This document shows, piece after piece, positions 60,225 to 64,000 of a stretch of DNA of 64,000 nt; position 1 is the first letter of the stretch; every line of letters begins with the position of its first letter. Origin of the DNA: Phragmites australis. Taxonomy: Eukaryota; Streptophyta; Magnoliopsida; Poales; Poaceae. The stretch spans positions 1,932,001-1,996,000 of the forward strand of contig NC_084943.1 of the NCBI RefSeq assembly GCF_958298935.1. Direction: 5' to 3'. Made by a program: the position numbers and the translations under genes. Under the pieces are notes generated by a model, which made no database searches, was not told the origin of the DNA, and was given only the letters and a program-made list of their open reading frames with translations.

Positions 60225-60450
60225 ATATTCTTTTTTAATTTTTATTCTCTTTATTTTTTCTTATCTTCAATAATTTTCTTTTGAGAGAAACTGTGAAGGG
60301 AAAGAAAGAATTTCGTCATAAGGAAATGAGCTTAAGTACCCTTTTGTGACAGTAACAGTGAAAAAAATTGTTGAAATATTTAAGAGAAAAAATTTCTTCA
60401 TAACGAGATTTTTATCATCGAAGAAAACCGTTAGCCGTGGCGTAACGTAG
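60225..60450. repeat. Dispersed repeat copy B (MITE-like)
   Basis: Diverged copy of 28770-29015 on the same strand, sharing TTTGTGACAGTAACAGTGAA, TTATCTTCAATAATTT and a terminal ACCGTTAG. Sits about 1 kb upstream of PECT1. Confidence 0.6.
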
Positions 60451-60934
60451 ATCCACTCATGAACATATGTGCATCATATCCCACACGTCACAATCTCAAA
60501 GAACATTTGGTCGCTGTGACTTGGATTCTCTGCGCATCGAGTGCAGAAAGTCACATTCCGTCATACAGAGACCCGTGCCGTCGGGGAGATTCACGAGTAC
60601 CCTTCTTTGTCCCCGTTCCTGTCACTCGCATGGGGCCAATTAGAAGTATAATAACAAGTGAGATATAACTAAAGCTCCATTTTTTTAAAAAGCTAAATAC
60701 TAAAAGAAACAAGAGTGCTCTATTTATGTCTTATATAGTTGATAGAACCTTAAGTTACATGTTAAATCTCTTTTAATGTGTACATAAGTTAATTCATGTT
60801 AATTTTTACTCTTTAAAATTGTTGTTTTGATAATAAACTATGTTGATTTGTTGATATTCTTAATACTTATGTGACTGTTATTGGAGATGGGGATGAAAAA
60901 AAAACTCCTCAAAGGTGGGAGCGAGTTGCAGATG

Positions 60935-61050
60935 GGCTGGTAATGCAGTGGCAAAACTTTATAAGTAGAAATAGCCGATGAGAGTTTGACTCTCGTTTCG
61001 CACTAAAAAAATCTCAAATAGATCTCACAATAAAAAGGTGCATGTAAAAA
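60935..61050. repeat. Possible tRNA-derived SINE remnant
   Basis: GGGCTGGTAATGCAGTGGCA resembles a pol III A box region and GAGTTTGACTCTC, about 50 bp further on, a B box. It is followed by TTTCGCACTAAAAAAATCTC. It resembles degraded grass SINEs but the boxes are imperfect and no target duplication was identified. Confidence 0.3.
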
Positions 61051-61326
61051 AAAGTAAAGGTGAGAATGATGACAAAAAAAATTTCGTTCGCTCAAGACAG
61101 GAACATTTCAATCCTCTGATAGAGTATTTCTCTCTTGATATCTAAGTCTGTTTGACATAGTTTTCACAGCAGCTTTTCGATTGGAATAAGAGTTATCTTT
61201 GCCAAACAGCATTTCTGAATTACGCTACGCTCACACCGCGAACGTACCCGTGAACTGAATCCTCCCTCGTTTCTAGGAGGAACCAGAGCATTCGCCCTCG
61301 CCGCGCCGCCACCCGCGTTCGCTCCC

Positions 61327-61359
61327 ATGGCGCTCAGGCCCTCGAGCCGCGCACTCTAA
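61327..61359 (+). promoter_or_regulatory. Upstream ORF in the PECT1 leader
   Basis: ATG at 61327 opens a ten-codon frame (MALRPSSRAL) ending in TAA at 61357-61359, 96 bp before the main ATG. If the transcript starts upstream of 61327, as the GC-rich sequence from about 61290 suggests, this uORF would be in the leader and could lower translation. No transcription start was determined. Confidence 0.4.
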
Positions 61360-63865
<2,506 letters not shown>

Positions 63866-64000
63866 GTATAACTTCTACAGTTTCACATGCATTAATATAT
63901 CATTTACTTCTAGTTTCTGAATAGTCCACTGTCAAATTCTTTTCTTTTAGGGGGGTAAAATATCAATTTCTTAATTTTAATGCAATCAAGCTGATGCACT

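Overview
The window is nuclear plant DNA, almost certainly from a grass (Poaceae, probably a panicoid such as the sorghum/Setaria/sugarcane group; species not determinable). Evidence: spliced genes with canonical GT-AG introns, GC-rich first exons next to AT-rich introns, a SCARECROW protein that closely resembles what I recall of rice SCR, and the usual grass transposons (Pack-MULE, hAT, CACTA, Tourist and Stowaway MITEs, Ty1-copia, L1-type LINEs). There is no operon, tRNA, rRNA or CRISPR array.

Real or formerly real host genes: (1) 185-547, minus: first exon of a mitochondrial calcium uniporter (MCU)-like gene with two mutually compensating frameshifts, running off the left edge. (2) 12034-14707, minus: an intact two-exon SCARECROW GRAS regulator with a TATA box at about 14939-14945. 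(3) 51587-52165, minus: a broken C-terminal piece of a CHX cation/H+ antiporter, cut by a copia LTR. (4) 54574-56904, plus: an intact six-exon VPS32/SNF7 ESCRT-III gene of 219 codons. (5) 61456-63865, plus: the first three exons of PECT1 (ethanolamine-phosphate cytidylyltransferase), cut by the right edge, with a short uORF in its leader. These genes look functionally unrelated; the arrangement is ordinary plant gene order separated by transposons.

Transposon layout. 586-3243: a Pack-MULE with about 0.8 kb inverted repeats, carrying two exon pieces of a trithorax-type (ATX) histone methyltransferase, inserted 38 bp in front of the MCU start codon. 5129-5714: MITE. About 6836-10760: a decayed hAT element whose transposase has an in-frame 54-codon tandem duplication. 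11062-11396: Tourist-like MITE. 16040-17550: unclassified repeat with a hairpin. 20206-21760 (minus), 23780-28105 (plus, two head-to-tail copies) and 29681-30290 (minus): decayed LINEs. 22534-22964: hAT-type MITE with an 8-bp TSD. 31489 to about 36868: CACTA element with TNP1-like and Ulp1-like coding remains and a 37-bp minisatellite; 37226-40507: CACTA TNP2 transposase remains; 42704-47357: another CACTA family, apparently enclosing a Stowaway MITE (itself hit by a LINE tail) and a complete small CACTA element with a perfect 3-bp TSD. 47690-51586: retroelement gag-like remains, then copia protease/gag and one LTR. 57590-58960: unclassified repeat.

I found no convincing undescribed molecular system. 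The points most worth a second look are the Pack-MULE with its ATX fragment beside the MCU start, the duplicated transposase segment, the tandem LINE copies, and the datable nesting of MITE, LINE and CACTA insertions. All identifications rest on recognising motifs by eye; no database search was run.
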